64,000 nt of DNA from Pseudomonas sp. NFR16 (GTDB lineage Bacteria; Pseudomonadota; Gammaproteobacteria; Pseudomonadales; Pseudomonadaceae): assembly GCF_900108875.1 (NCBI RefSeq), contig NZ_FNYJ01000001.1, positions 1,457,533 to 1,521,532 on the forward strand. Direction: 5' to 3'. Position numbers and translations under genes: made by a program. The notes under the pieces are model-generated. The model was not told the DNA's origin. It did not search any database and worked only from the letters and a program-made list of their open reading frames with translations. Positions 8,504 through 17,220 of the stretch are shown one piece after another. Each line of letters opens with the position of its first letter. Position 1 is the stretch's first letter.

Positions 8504-9328
8504 TCAGCGAATGACTTCCAGTGTCAGGCCCGGGCTTTCGTTGTCTTTGCTGCCAACCTCCAGTCGCGCCTTGCGCACGCCTTTATCCACCAATGCCTGA
8601 AGCCAGGCTTCGCGTTGCGCCCCGGAGAGCACGATGCGCAGGGTGCTGTCCAGATTCAAGCCTCTGGAGAGCAAGGTGAGCCATGGATCTTCGGGTGCTC
8701 CGGTCAGCATGGGCAAGTCCAGCTTGCCGGTGCTCTTGAGCTCCCGCAGCAGGGTCGCGGACGTGGGCAGCAACGTGCCCAGCGGCGCGCTGGCCTGCAT
8801 CTGCTCGACATGCAGGTACGCGCGGCGATTGCCTCGGGTGATCCCATAGAGTGCAACCAGCGTGTCGTTTGCCGGCGCCGCCAGACGCAACAGCAGATAG
8901 GCCTGCTGATTGTCGGCGCCATACAGCTTGGCGTTGCCGAACACGTCGTTGGCCCACAGGCTGCTTTCGCCGCAATCACGCGCCTGACACCAGAACAGCA
9001 ACTGCGCGCCTTGGCTCTGCAGCGCTTCACGGGCGGCGGTAAAGGCTTCGTCGGAGCTGTGCTCGCCGGGGAGTTGATAGGTGATCGCGGTCACACTGCC
9101 CCGGGCGGAAACCTGACCGTCGAAGCGCAACTGGCCGCTGATCTTGCGAATGGAGCCTGACGGGTAAATCCGCTCAAGTTCGGCGGCGGGACGATAATCG
9201 ATGATTTCGGCATCGGTGAGGCGTGGCAGATTGGGCAAGTCCTGACTGCCGGGAACATCGGACGCCTGACTCAAACCGGTGTGACCGACGACGCAGAGCA
9301 GCAGGCCCAGCGCGGGAAGTAAACGCAT
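8504..9328 (-). CDS. DUF4892 domain-containing exported protein
   Basis: About 274 residues, starting with a typical Sec signal peptide (MRLLPALGLLLCVVGHTGLSQAS). The body fits the DUF4892 family, found mainly in pseudomonads, with no known activity. It contains a CQARDCGESSLWANDVFGNA segment with two Cys that could form a disulfide in the periplasm, and a C-terminal segment that looks OmpA-like in spacing but lacks clear peptidoglycan-binding motifs. The ATG at 9328 is chosen because it opens the signal peptide directly and GAGAG lies upstream; two earlier in-frame ATGs would add a hydrophilic extension. Function unknown. Confidence 0.8.
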   Translation of the reverse strand: MRLLPALGLLLCVVGHTGLSQASDVPGSQDLPNLPRLTDAEIIDYRPAAELERIYPSGSIRKISGQLRFDGQVSARGSVTAITYQLPGEHSSDEAFTAAREALQSQGAQLLFWCQARDCGESSLWANDVFGNAKLYGADNQQAYLLLRLAAPANDTLVALYGITRGNRRAYLHVEQMQASAPLGTLLPTSATLLRELKSTGKLDLPMLTGAPEDPWLTLLSRGLNLDSTLRIVLSGAQREAWLQALVDKGVRKARLEVGSKDNESPGLTLEVIR

Positions 9329-9478
9329 GGGGGCTCTCATCGGCAGGGAATCGGGAGGCAAAGCAAGGCCGCAACGACGTGCGGCTTGGGAAGTGATGTG
9401 CGTGTGCGGCTTGGGCGGTGGTCCATCGTGCAGTCTCCTGTTTCTACACGCCCAGCGTCGGCAGTTGCAGGGCGCAAG

Positions 9479-10333
9479 TCAAGGAACGGCGAAGAACCGA
9501 TTGAAACAGTCTGCAACAGAGCGCGCACCCGCTTCGTCGTTCAGGTGCAGATGATGCCCGCCCGGCAGTTGCGAGACCTGAAACGGCACGCTGGCCAGCA
9601 ACGCTTTGTTCTGCGCCAGCATGCCCTCCTCGGCGACGATCAGTTGTGCAGGGCATTGCACCGCGTTGACGAACGACATCGCCTGCGCGCGCGTAAGACG
9701 AATCGGAGAGGCCAGGGTCAGGCGACTGTCGCTGCGCCAGGTGTACCCGCCGGGCACCGGCATCAGCCCGCGCTGCGCCAGCAACTCGGCCGCCTCGCGA
9801 CTGACCGCGACGGCGCCTTTCATGCGCGCTTCGACGGCGCGGTCCATGTCCGCATACACCGGCTTGCGCTTGCCCGATTGCGCCAACTGTCCCTGCAGCG
9901 CGGTGCCCATCCGCTCAGCAGCGGACTCGGGCTCGCCCAGCGGGGGAATCAGCCCATCTATCAAGGCAAGGCGACGGACACGCTGCGGCATGGCGCCTGC
10001 CACGATCACCGAAACGATTGCGCCCAGCGAGTGGCCCAGCAGCGAGAACGTCCCCCAGCCCATCTGCGCCGCCACCTGCAACACATCGTGGGCGTAGTCC
10101 GGCAGGCCGTAACCGGCGCCAGCCGGGCGATGACCGGAATGGCCATGACCGGCCATGTCGACGGCAAGTATGCGCAATCCTTCAAGCCTGGGCGCCAGAC
10201 GCGCGAAGCTGTTGGCGTTGTCGAGCCAGCCATGCAACGCGATCACCGGCTGGCCGTCCGGCGGCCCGAACAGGTGCGCCGCCAGTTCGATGTGCGGCAG
10301 GCTCAGACGTATTTCTTCAACCGAACAGGTCAT
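9479..10333 (-). CDS. Alpha/beta-fold hydrolase
   Basis: A 284-residue cytoplasmic hydrolase. The oxyanion segment is ALHGWLDNANSF, the nucleophile elbow is LLGHSLGA (Ser), and the likely catalytic His is in LPGGHHLHL near the C-terminus. The substrate is unknown; the GWLDN pattern is common in the esterase/lipase-like group that pseudomonads carry here. Its ATG overlaps the stop of the upstream hydrolase gene by 4 bases (ATGA), so the pair is translationally coupled. Confidence 0.9.
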   Translation of the reverse strand: MTCSVEEIRLSLPHIELAAHLFGPPDGQPVIALHGWLDNANSFARLAPRLEGLRILAVDMAGHGHSGHRPAGAGYGLPDYAHDVLQVAAQMGWGTFSLLGHSLGAIVSVIVAGAMPQRVRRLALIDGLIPPLGEPESAAERMGTALQGQLAQSGKRKPVYADMDRAVEARMKGAVAVSREAAELLAQRGLMPVPGGYTWRSDSRLTLASPIRLTRAQAMSFVNAVQCPAQLIVAEEGMLAQNKALLASVPFQVSQLPGGHHLHLNDEAGARSVADCFNRFFAVP

Positions 10334-11163
10334 GCGCGAGCCCGCTGAGGGGCCTGAACGTCATTGCCGGCTTGGGCCCTGGCCGTCCAGCGGGAAAACA
10401 GCTGCTTGAGCATTTGCGCGGTGTCCTCGGGGTGTTCAAGCGGAAACATGTGCCCGCCCGGCACCGAAAGATACTCGCCTTCGCGCATGCTTCTCACCGA
10501 CAGCGCGTGATGGCGACGCACGACATCGCTGCGTACGCCGCGCACCATGGCCAGCGGCACCCGCAGATGGCGGGCCATGCCCGGACTGGTGTGCGGGACG
10601 CTGCGGTAGATGCTGATCTCAGTGGCCGGATCGAAGCGCAGTCGCAGTTGGCCGCCTTGCGCCTGCAGACCGTGCAGCAGATAGGCCTCGAAGCATTCCG
10701 GATCGAAGCGACGAAACAGGTTCTTGCCCGAAAAATATCGGCGGGCAGCGTCCAGATCGGCAAACACCTCACGACGCCCCAGCGTGCGCCCTGCCGGGGT
10801 GATGCGATCGATGAAACCGAAGCGCTTGGCGGCGCGAATCATCCACTGATCGAAGCGCGTCAGTACCGGCGAATCGAGCATGACGACGCCGCGGTACAGC
10901 TCCGGATGACGCAAGGCGGCGTGATAATGCAGCACGCCGCCCAGCGAATGGCCAACGCCCCACACCGGCTGCGGCTGTTCACGCAAATGATGGACGAGTT
11001 CATCGACCAGATTGGGCCAGTTGTCGGTGACCGGAAACCGCGGATCGTGGGCGTGCTGTTCCAGATGGATGACCTGAAAATCATCCCCCAGCGCTGCAAA
11101 CAACTTGCCGTAGGTGGCGGAAGGAAAGCCATTGGCGTGAGCGAAAAACACAGTCTGGGTCAT
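10330..11163 (-). CDS. Alpha/beta-fold hydrolase
   Basis: A 277-residue hydrolase, first gene of a two-hydrolase operon. Key parts are FFAHANGFPSATY near the N-terminus, the nucleophile elbow GVGHSLGG, and the His in VPGGHMFPLEHPE near the C-terminus. It is paralogous in fold but not close in sequence to the next gene. The ATG at 11163 starts MTQTVFFAHANG; an open extension upstream has no ribosome site. The substrate cannot be told. A cluster of TGACCGG palindromes lies 64-107 bases upstream. Confidence 0.9.
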   Translation of the reverse strand: MTQTVFFAHANGFPSATYGKLFAALGDDFQVIHLEQHAHDPRFPVTDNWPNLVDELVHHLREQPQPVWGVGHSLGGVLHYHAALRHPELYRGVVMLDSPVLTRFDQWMIRAAKRFGFIDRITPAGRTLGRREVFADLDAARRYFSGKNLFRRFDPECFEAYLLHGLQAQGGQLRLRFDPATEISIYRSVPHTSPGMARHLRVPLAMVRGVRSDVVRRHHALSVRSMREGEYLSVPGGHMFPLEHPEDTAQMLKQLFSRWTARAQAGNDVQAPQRARA

Positions 11164-11226
11164 GCCGGCGCATCCATCGAAAGCAAACAGGCTGCAATTG
11201 TGCGCAGCGCCCCCTGTGCGCAGCAA

Positions 11227-11270
11227 TGACCGGAACTGCCATCGATGATGACACTCCGGTCATTGACCGG
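11227..11270. promoter_or_regulatory. Cluster of TGACCGG inverted repeats, candidate operator
   Basis: TGACCGGA at 11227-11234, TCCGGTCA at 11255-11262, and the palindrome CCGGTCATTGACCGG at 11256-11270. They lie between an unknown gene and the two-hydrolase operon. No T-run follows, so a terminator is unlikely. A TetR- or GntR-type operator for the hydrolase genes is the simplest reading, but no regulator is adjacent. Confidence 0.4.
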
Positions 11271-11300
11271 ATATATAAACTGCAACGTTCTGATGAATGT

Positions 11301-11720
11301 TCAAAGCGTCTGGGTGAATCTGTCCAGACACGCCTGAATGTAGGCCACTTGAAATGCGTAGGCCTCGTGAATTCCGGTCTTGAGCTCACTGGGCAACTTT
11401 TGCTTCTTGAAGCTGAGAATCCCGGTCTGCATCCGTTGCACGGCAATGTCGGCTGCTTCCTGAAAAGCAGCCAGCTCGGTGCTTTGGGGGTAAAGCTGTT
11501 TTAAAGCATCGACCCTGCGGTCAGCCTCGTCACGCAACTGCTGAAACTCGATATTGGTGAGCGAACCATCGCCGTAGATGCGTGCCAGCCATTGACCCAG
11601 CTCGGTTTCCTCACGTTGCGCCTCGGCTTTTTCAAGTTCCGACAGCTCAGCGGCAAGCTTTGCGATTTCAACTGCCTTGCTGGAGATTTCGTCACTGATC
11701 AATGCAGCTTTTCTGCTCAT
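11301..11720 (-). CDS. Uncharacterised 139-residue, helix-rich protein
   Basis: I do not recognise the family. The first 45 residues are heptad-like (ISSKAVEIAKLAAELSELEK), rich in Ala, Glu, Lys and Leu, suggesting a coiled coil. The rest is also probably helical and mixed-charge. There is no signal peptide, membrane helix or Cys pair. It has a strong ribosome site (AAGGAGGAG) and its own promoter: TTGTTG, 17 bases, TAGCCT at 11766-11794, with a near-perfect palindrome over the -35. It stands alone between hydrolases and a thioesterase gene. Reality of the gene is supported by this control region. Function is unknown. Confidence 0.75.
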   Translation of the reverse strand: MSRKAALISDEISSKAVEIAKLAAELSELEKAEAQREETELGQWLARIYGDGSLTNIEFQQLRDEADRRVDALKQLYPQSTELAAFQEAADIAVQRMQTGILSFKKQKLPSELKTGIHEAYAFQVAYIQACLDRFTQTL

Positions 11721-11791
11721 GTCACTCCTCCTTGAACCCGCGTCATCCCGTCATGGGACCTCTTCAGGCTAGGCGCATACACTCACAACAA

Positions 11792-11813
11792 CAACTGTCA
11801 CTTCTGACAGTTG
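11792..11813 (-). promoter_or_regulatory. LexA-like palindrome overlapping the -35 of the 139-residue protein gene
   Basis: A perfect inverted repeat with 9-base arms and a 4-base centre, containing CTGT-N8-ACAG (11795-11810), the LexA core pattern. The middle is not AT-rich as in classic LexA boxes, so another repressor is possible. The arms overlap the TTGTTG -35 hexamer (11789-11794), the right place for repression. No other gene start is close. Confidence 0.5.
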
Positions 11814-11840
11814 ACGACTGCACAAATCAAGAGTCTTAAA

Positions 11841-12284
11841 TCAGCGCGTGGGCGGCTGTTCGCCGAGGGGCACCACGGCCACGGTCAGGCGAGAGATGCA
11901 ACTGGCCTTGCCTTCGTCGCTGGTAAGGCGGATGTCCCACACATGGGTGGTGCGACCGATGTGCACCGGGTGTGCGACCGCCGTGACCCGCCCGCTGCGC
12001 AGGCCGCGCAGATGGTTGGCGTTGATTTCGAGCCCGACGCAGAAGTACTTGCTGGTATCGATCACCAGGTAGCTGGCCGACGAGCCCACTGTCTCGGCCA
12101 GCACTACTGAAGCGCCGCCGTGCAACAGACCGTAAGGTTGATGGGTGCGATGATCGACCACCATGCTGGCGGTCAGGGATTGCTCGTCAAAAGCCTCGAA
12201 ACGGATGTCCAGTACTTCACCGATGGTGTTTTTCTGCATCGCGTTGAGGGCTTCGAGGTCGGGGGTTTTATGCCACAGACTCAT
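11841..12284 (-). CDS. Hotdog-fold acyl-CoA thioesterase (YdiI/EntH-PaaI type)
   Basis: A 147-residue cytoplasmic thioesterase of the PaaI/YdiI group, hydrolysing aryl- or acyl-CoA thioesters. Diagnostic parts are the HGGASVVLAETVGSSASY helix, carrying the catalytic Glu, and the core strand VGLEINANHLRG. Length and motifs match E. coli YdiI (MenI) and EntH; the latter clears misloaded enterobactin carrier protein. There is no siderophore or menaquinone gene nearby, so the physiological substrate is open. Confidence 0.88.
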   Translation of the reverse strand: MSLWHKTPDLEALNAMQKNTIGEVLDIRFEAFDEQSLTASMVVDHRTHQPYGLLHGGASVVLAETVGSSASYLVIDTSKYFCVGLEINANHLRGLRSGRVTAVAHPVHIGRTTHVWDIRLTSDEGKASCISRLTVAVVPLGEQPPTR

Positions 12285-12362
12285 GTCTTTTCCTTGTGGT
12301 TGATGTCACGAACCCGGTATCCCGGCAGAACTGAGAGACCGCATCGCCCGCCAAAACGGGCA

Positions 12363-12821
12363 TTACACCGGATGACGAACGCGCGACAGTTCCATTGCGC
12401 CCGCCAGCGGAAAATCCGCTTCCAGCTCGGCCAGGCTGGCGGTGTGCATGGGCTCTGCCTGTTGCAGACTGCCGTGCACCGCCAAGCCGATAAGCGAACC
12501 CACCAACGGTTGATGGCTGACCAGCAGCACGTCGTCGGCCGCGTACAGATCGAGGTTTTCCAGCACCTTGCGCGGATCGCTCTCAGGCGTCAGCCACGGC
12601 ACGGTCACCACCGGTTCGGCAAACCCCAGTGACTGGCGCACCAGCTCGGCGGTCTGCTGTGCCCGCACATAAGGACTGGCGATGATCCAGCGCAGCGGCT
12701 GACCCAACAGCTGCGCAGCGCTGCTCAACACTTCTTCGCGGCCATTGGCGGTCAGCTCGCGCTCGGCGTCTGTGCGCGCGCGATGCTGAGCTTCGCCGTG
12801 GCGCAAGATCCACAACCTCAT
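12363..12821 (-). CDS. sixA: Phosphohistidine phosphatase SixA
   Basis: A 152-residue histidine phosphatase. The catalytic RHGE motif holds His8, with a second His in LLVSHQPLVGSL. In E. coli SixA removes phosphate from histidine phosphoproteins, notably the nitrogen PTS protein NPr. Its ATG overlaps the preceding DUF4389 stop by 4 bases (ATGA), and both follow gpsA on the same strand. This gpsA-DUF4389-sixA order is familiar in pseudomonads. Confidence 0.9.
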   Translation of the reverse strand: MRLWILRHGEAQHRARTDAERELTANGREEVLSSAAQLLGQPLRWIIASPYVRAQQTAELVRQSLGFAEPVVTVPWLTPESDPRKVLENLDLYAADDVLLVSHQPLVGSLIGLAVHGSLQQAEPMHTASLAELEADFPLAGAMELSRVRHPV

Positions 12822-13162
12822 AGTTTCGGTTCCTCATCGCGCACAGGGTGCTCGGCAGCGGGAACGGTGTGTGGCGCCTCGCCCTCCGGAGCACGTGGAA
12901 CGGGCCAGTCGGCAAACGGCCACGGCTTCTGATCGGTATGAAAGGTGCCAAACCGGCCGATCTGCGCCAGAAACTGGCTGAGGCTGTCACCGAACGACAT
13001 CATGCTCAGACTGGGCGCGCCGTAGAACAGGCGGTACGTGAGCTGAACCAGCACCACCACCGCCAGGACCAGTTCGGCCACCTGCCAGACCACGACAAAG
13101 ACCACCATCCAGAGGATGCGCAGCAGGATCGATTCGTGTTGCTTGAATTTTGACTCGTTCAA
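12818..13162 (-). CDS. DUF4389 membrane protein
   Basis: About 114 residues. A short N-terminal tail (NESKFKQHESILLR) leads into one long or two short membrane helices (ILWMVVFVVVWQVAELVLAVVVLVQL), then a Pro-rich cytoplasmic tail. DUF4389 proteins have no known function. I choose a TTG start at 13162 because AGGTGGAG lies upstream at normal spacing; the frame stays open further back into gpsA but without a ribosome site. It is coupled to sixA by a 4-base overlap. Confidence 0.78.
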   Translation of the reverse strand: MNESKFKQHESILLRILWMVVFVVVWQVAELVLAVVVLVQLTYRLFYGAPSLSMMSFGDSLSQFLAQIGRFGTFHTDQKPWPFADWPVPRAPEGEAPHTVPAAEHPVRDEEPKL

Positions 13163-13187
13163 GAGCTTCTCCACCTGAAAATTTCGG

Positions 13188-14213
13188 TCAGTTGAAACCA
13201 CTGGTTGAAATGAAATCCACATCGGTCTTGGGCTCGGCCCGCATCAGCAGTTCGATGACCTGCTCCAGCGTGCGCCCCTCGAAGAGGATGGCGTGCAATC
13301 CGGCGACCAGTGGCATGTAAACCTGCAGTTCCTGCGCTTTGGCCTTGAGGACCTTGAGCGTGTTGACCCCCTCGGCCACTTCGCCCAGACGCGTCACCGC
13401 TTCATCCAGGCTCAGCCCCTGCCCGAGGGCGAAACCGACCTGGTAATTGCGGCTTTTGGGCGATGAGCAGGTGACGATCAGATCGCCCACACCCGCCAGC
13501 CCGAGAAAGGTCATCGGATTGGCGCCCTGACTGACCGCAAAACGGGTCATTTCGGCGAGCGCGCGAGTGATCAGCATGCTCTTGGTGTTCTCGCCCATGC
13601 CCAGTGCAACGGCCATGCCGGCGACGATGGCATAGACGTTCTTCAGGGCACCGCCCAGTTCGACGCCGAAGCGGTCGGCGCTGGCGTACACACGGAAGGT
13701 GCGCCCATGCAGCGCGGCCTGGACCTGTTGACAGAGATCGTCGTCTTCACTGGCGACCACGGTGGCGGTCAGCGCGTGCTCGGCAATCTCACGGGCCAGA
13801 TTGGGCCCGGACAGCACGCCGATGCGCGCGTTGGGTGCGATGTCTTCGAGGATTTCACTCATCAGCTTGAAAGTCTGCGCCTCAATGCCTTTGGTCAGGC
13901 TGACGAGCATTTTTTCGGCCAGCAACTCGACATGAGGGGTGAGGACGCTGCGCAGCGCGCTCGAAGGCAGCGCGACGAAAATCAGCTGGCTGTCGCGCAA
14001 CGCCGCTGCCAGATCCGTCACAGGCTCCACGCCATCGAGCACCTTGATGCCCTTGAGGTAGCGCGGGTTCTCGCGATTGACGCGGATCGCCTCGGCCTGC
14101 TCCCGGTCACGCATCCACTGCAGCACCCGATGGCCATTACCGGCCAACAGATTGGCCACGGCCGTCCCGAAGCTGCCGCCGCCCAGAACCGCTATTGGTT
14201 GCTGTTGGGTCAT
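13188..14213 (-). CDS. gpsA: Glycerol-3-phosphate dehydrogenase [NAD(P)+]
   Basis: A 341-residue enzyme reducing dihydroxyacetone phosphate to sn-glycerol 3-phosphate for phospholipid synthesis. Visible features are the Rossmann motif [16 protein letters not shown], the SLTKGIE and [10 protein letters not shown] segments, the catalytic-Lys region [13 protein letters not shown], and the substrate-binding [16 protein letters not shown]. The ATG at 14213 ([13 protein letters not shown]) is chosen over one four codons upstream. A perfect TATAAT at 14255-14260 on this strand is a likely -10, with a weak -35. It heads gpsA-DUF4389-sixA. The 313-base gap to the divergent kinase also contains an open 16-codon frame at 14434 that I do not call. 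Confidence 0.95.
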   Translation of the reverse strand: MTQQQPIAVLGGGSFGTAVANLLAGNGHRVLQWMRDREQAEAIRVNRENPRYLKGIKVLDGVEPVTDLAAALRDSQLIFVALPSSALRSVLTPHVELLAEKMLVSLTKGIEAQTFKLMSEILEDIAPNARIGVLSGPNLAREIAEHALTATVVASEDDDLCQQVQAALHGRTFRVYASADRFGVELGGALKNVYAIVAGMAVALGMGENTKSMLITRALAEMTRFAVSQGANPMTFLGLAGVGDLIVTCSSPKSRNYQVGFALGQGLSLDEAVTRLGEVAEGVNTLKVLKAKAQELQVYMPLVAGLHAILFEGRTLEQVIELLMRAEPKTDVDFISTSGFN

Positions 14214-14526
14214 AAAACAATCCATTCAGAGCCATCACATCTGGCGGTGGCAGCATTATACGGAGCGCAATGCCTGCCACCAGCGGCAAAACACGTGTCG
14301 AAGAACATATAGCCGATCCCTACTCTTCACGAGGAAATTACCCACGGCTCGGTTAAGATGCGCGCCCGACACGAAAAATTCCGGCGTAACGCCGATGAGC
14401 TATCGTTAGTGCGCTCCCGAAGAGATCCATCACATGACGCAACGTTCTTCCTTCCCGCGCACCGGCCAGCCCCGCGTCTTCTGAAAAATGGCGAATGAAG
14501 TCCCCACCCAGAGCCGGAACTCAGTG

Positions 14527-16452
14527 ATGACGGTACAACGCGGCTGGAACATCAGCACACGAACTCAGATCCTCAGCCTGGGGCCGGCCTTGCTGTTGAC
14601 GCTGTTGCTGATCAGTTTCTTCACCGTGGTGCGTATTCAGGACCTGCGTCAGGAGCTCAATCACACCGGCCAGCTGATCGCCAACCAGCTGGCGCCCGCC
14701 TCGGAATACGGCGTGATCGTCGGCAACGACGACGTGCTCGAAAGCCTGATGAAAGCCACCATGAACACACCTCACGTGCGCTTTCTCGAGGTTCAGAACA
14801 GCGCCGGACAGGTTCTGGTCCATGTCGAGCAGACCGCAGACAACAACCACACCCGGCAGATGGAAGTGTTCCAGGCGCCTATCCGCCTGCAACGGGTGAA
14901 GGCGCAGAACGACCATGCCGATGAGCTGGACGACAACGCCAGCGTCCCGGTGGAGGATTATCTGGGTCGTGTGCTGGTGGGCATGTCCAGTGATGCGTTC
15001 AATCTGCGCGAGCAGGAAATCCTGCTCAAGGCCGGCATCCTGGCGCTGTTCGCCCTGCTGTTTACTTATATCCTCGCGCGGCGCCTGTCCTTGAGCCTGT
15101 CACAGCCGATCAGCGCAATGAGCGATGCGGTGAAGGCCATCCAGCATGGCGATTACACCGCGCCTCTGCCCGTGGCGGACGACGCCGAGCTCGGCGATCT
15201 GGCCCGGCACATCAACAACCTGGCGCTGGGCCTGGAAAAAGCCAGCCGCGAGCAGAAACAGGCGATGGATGAACTGATCCGGACCCGAGAAGAAGCCGAG
15301 CGCGCCAACCGCGCGAAATCGGAATTTCTGGCGATGATGAGCCATGAGTTGCGCACCCCGATGAACGGCGTATTGGGAATGCTGCAGTTGATGGAAACCA
15401 CGAAAATGACCGAGGAGCAGGCTGAATATTCCGCCCTCGCCATGGAATCCACCGAGCATCTGCTGCGGGTCATCAACGACATTCTCGACTTCTCGCGTTT
15501 CGAGCGCGATGCGCTTGAGCTCGAGAACATTGCGTTCAATCTGGCGGACCTCATCGCCACATCCGTACAGGCGTTTGCTCATGACGCGCAACAGCGGGGC
15601 CTGGCGCTCGAGCTGGATCTACCGCCGGGGCTTGATTCGCTAAGGGTCAAGGGCGATCCGACGCGCATCCGGCAGATCCTCGTCAACCTGATCGGCAACG
15701 CTCTGAAGTTCACCGAGTTCGGCAGCGTGCGCGTCGAGACCGCGTGGCAGCAGACCGATCCCCAGCACATCCTGTTCATCTGCGCAGTGCGCGACAGCGG
15801 CATTGGCATTTCCCCGGATTTGCTGGAGTCGATGTTCGATGCGTTTCAACAGGCCGACAATTCCATTTCCCGGCGCTACGGCGGCACCGGACTGGGCCTG
15901 CCGATCGCGCGCAACCTTGCCGAACGCATGGGCGGCTCGCTGCACGCGCAGAGCAGCGAAGGTCTGGGCTCGGTGTTCAATCTCGAAATTCCGCTGCAAC
16001 GGGTGCAGCAGGATGAGCCGGCGCCTCAGTCCGGCGCCACGGGCGAAATGCCGCATGAGCGCGAAGGCTGCGTGCTGCTGGTCGAGGACAACCCGGTCAA
16101 CCGCACCGTGGTCGAGGCCATGCTTCGCAGTCTGGGCCTGCAAGTAAGCATTGCTGCAGACGGTGCTGAAGCAGTGAGCATGGCCAGCAAGGAACAATTC
16201 GCCCTGATCCTGATGGACTGCCGGCTCCCGGTGATGGACGGTTACGAGGCGACGCGACGAATTCGCGCGCTGCCAGGGCTCGATACACTGCCGATCATTG
16301 CCCTGACGGCCAACGCACGGCACGGCGATCGCGAGATCTGTATTCAGGCCGGAATGAACGATTACCTGGCCAAACCGTTCAAACGTACTGATTTACAGCA
16401 GGTTTTGCAGCGCTGGCTGACCTTTAAGGCATCTGTGACTGGCGATAAATGA
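14527..16452 (+). CDS. Hybrid sensor histidine kinase/response regulator (PA1611-like)
   Basis: About 641 residues. Order: membrane helix at 15-36, periplasmic domain to about 160, second helix near 168-188, HAMP, HisKA with MMSHELRTPMNG (His about 273), ATPase domain (NLIGNALKFTE, DSGIGIS, GGTGLGLPIA), and a receiver with LMDCRLPVMDG (Asp about 564). No Hpt domain follows, so phosphate must pass to a separate Hpt protein. Position next to fabA/fabB and gpsA, and length, match P. aeruginosa PA1611, reported to act with RetS in the Gac network; function here is inferred. The start at 14527 has GGA upstream; an in-frame ATG at 14488 would add 13 residues. Confidence 0.9.
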   Translation: MTVQRGWNISTRTQILSLGPALLLTLLLISFFTVVRIQDLRQELNHTGQLIANQLAPASEYGVIVGNDDVLESLMKATMNTPHVRFLEVQNSAGQVLVHVEQTADNNHTRQMEVFQAPIRLQRVKAQNDHADELDDNASVPVEDYLGRVLVGMSSDAFNLREQEILLKAGILALFALLFTYILARRLSLSLSQPISAMSDAVKAIQHGDYTAPLPVADDAELGDLARHINNLALGLEKASREQKQAMDELIRTREEAERANRAKSEFLAMMSHELRTPMNGVLGMLQLMETTKMTEEQAEYSALAMESTEHLLRVINDILDFSRFERDALELENIAFNLADLIATSVQAFAHDAQQRGLALELDLPPGLDSLRVKGDPTRIRQILVNLIGNALKFTEFGSVRVETAWQQTDPQHILFICAVRDSGIGISPDLLESMFDAFQQADNSISRRYGGTGLGLPIARNLAERMGGSLHAQSSEGLGSVFNLEIPLQRVQQDEPAPQSGATGEMPHEREGCVLLVEDNPVNRTVVEAMLRSLGLQVSIAADGAEAVSMASKEQFALILMDCRLPVMDGYEATRRIRALPGLDTLPIIALTANARHGDREICIQAGMNDYLAKPFKRTDLQQVLQRWLTFKASVTGDK

Positions 16453-16602
16453 TAAATTGCGGCAGTCTTGTGCGCTGGATCGACCCGCGCCGACGCGCGG
16501 ACAGAAAATTTCAGTGCACAGGTGTACATTCATTTCGCCCGTGCTGTGACTTTCACTACAACGCAATAGTCTATGAGTAGGCTGCCAGCAGACCCCTTGT
16601 GT

Positions 16603-16618
16603 GAGAACTACCGTTCTC
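16603..16618. promoter_or_regulatory. Inverted repeat upstream of fabA
   Basis: GAGAAC-TACC-GTTCTC, six-base perfect arms, about 77 bases before the fabA start. In P. aeruginosa fabAB is repressed by DesT, so an operator is expected in this gap. I cannot confirm that this repeat is a DesT site. The rest of the 242-base gap (16453-16694) shows no clear promoter. Confidence 0.3.
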
Positions 16619-16694
16619 CTCAGTCAGGGACGAACGCTGGCCAGATCGGGTTAGTACGCCACACCCTGCCGCACAGGATTATCGAGGAGCTCGC

Positions 16695-17210
16695 ATGACC
16701 AAACAAAACGCCTTTACCCGGGAAGACCTGCTGCGCTGCAGTCGCGGTGAGCTGTTCGGCCCAGGTAACGCGCAACTGCCCGCCCCCAACATGCTGATGG
16801 TTGATCGCATCACCCATATCAGTGAAGAAGGCGGCAAGTTCGGCAAAGGTGAATTGGTCGCCGAACTGGATATCACTCCTGACCTGTGGTTCTTCGCCTG
16901 TCACTTCGAAGGTGACCCGGTAATGCCAGGTTGCCTGGGCCTCGACGCCATGTGGCAGTTGGTCGGTTTCTTCCTGGGCTGGCAAGGCCTGCCAGGTCGC
17001 GGCCGTGCGCTGGGTTCGGGCGAAGTGAAGTTCTTCGGCCAGGTCCTGCCGACCGCCGGGAAGGTCACTTACAACATTCACATCAAGCGCGTCCTCAAAG
17101 GCAAGCTGAACATGGCCATCGCCGATGGTTCGGTCAGCGTGGACGGCCGCGAAATCTATACCGCCGAAGGCCTTCGTGTCGGCGTATTCACCTCCACTGA
17201 CAATTTCTAA
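16695..17210 (+). CDS. fabA: 3-hydroxyacyl-ACP dehydratase/isomerase FabA
   Basis: The 171-residue bifunctional enzyme dehydrates 3-hydroxydecanoyl-ACP and isomerises trans-2 to cis-3-decenoyl-ACP, the branch point to unsaturated fatty acids. The catalytic pair His70 ([12 protein letters not shown]) and Asp84 ([10 protein letters not shown]) matches the E. coli numbering exactly. GAGGAG lies upstream of the ATG. It forms an operon with fabB, 10 bases downstream. Full length with no anomalies. Confidence 0.98.
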   Translation: MTKQNAFTREDLLRCSRGELFGPGNAQLPAPNMLMVDRITHISEEGGKFGKGELVAELDITPDLWFFACHFEGDPVMPGCLGLDAMWQLVGFFLGWQGLPGRGRALGSGEVKFFGQVLPTAGKVTYNIHIKRVLKGKLNMAIADGSVSVDGREIYTAEGLRVGVFTSTDNF

Positions 17211-17220
17211 GGGTATTCGC

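Noticed and set aside
14434..14484. 16-codon open frame MTQRSSFPRTGQPRVF before the hybrid kinase
   Set aside because: It has only a poor ribosome site and no codon pattern of a known leader peptide; too short to support without conservation.
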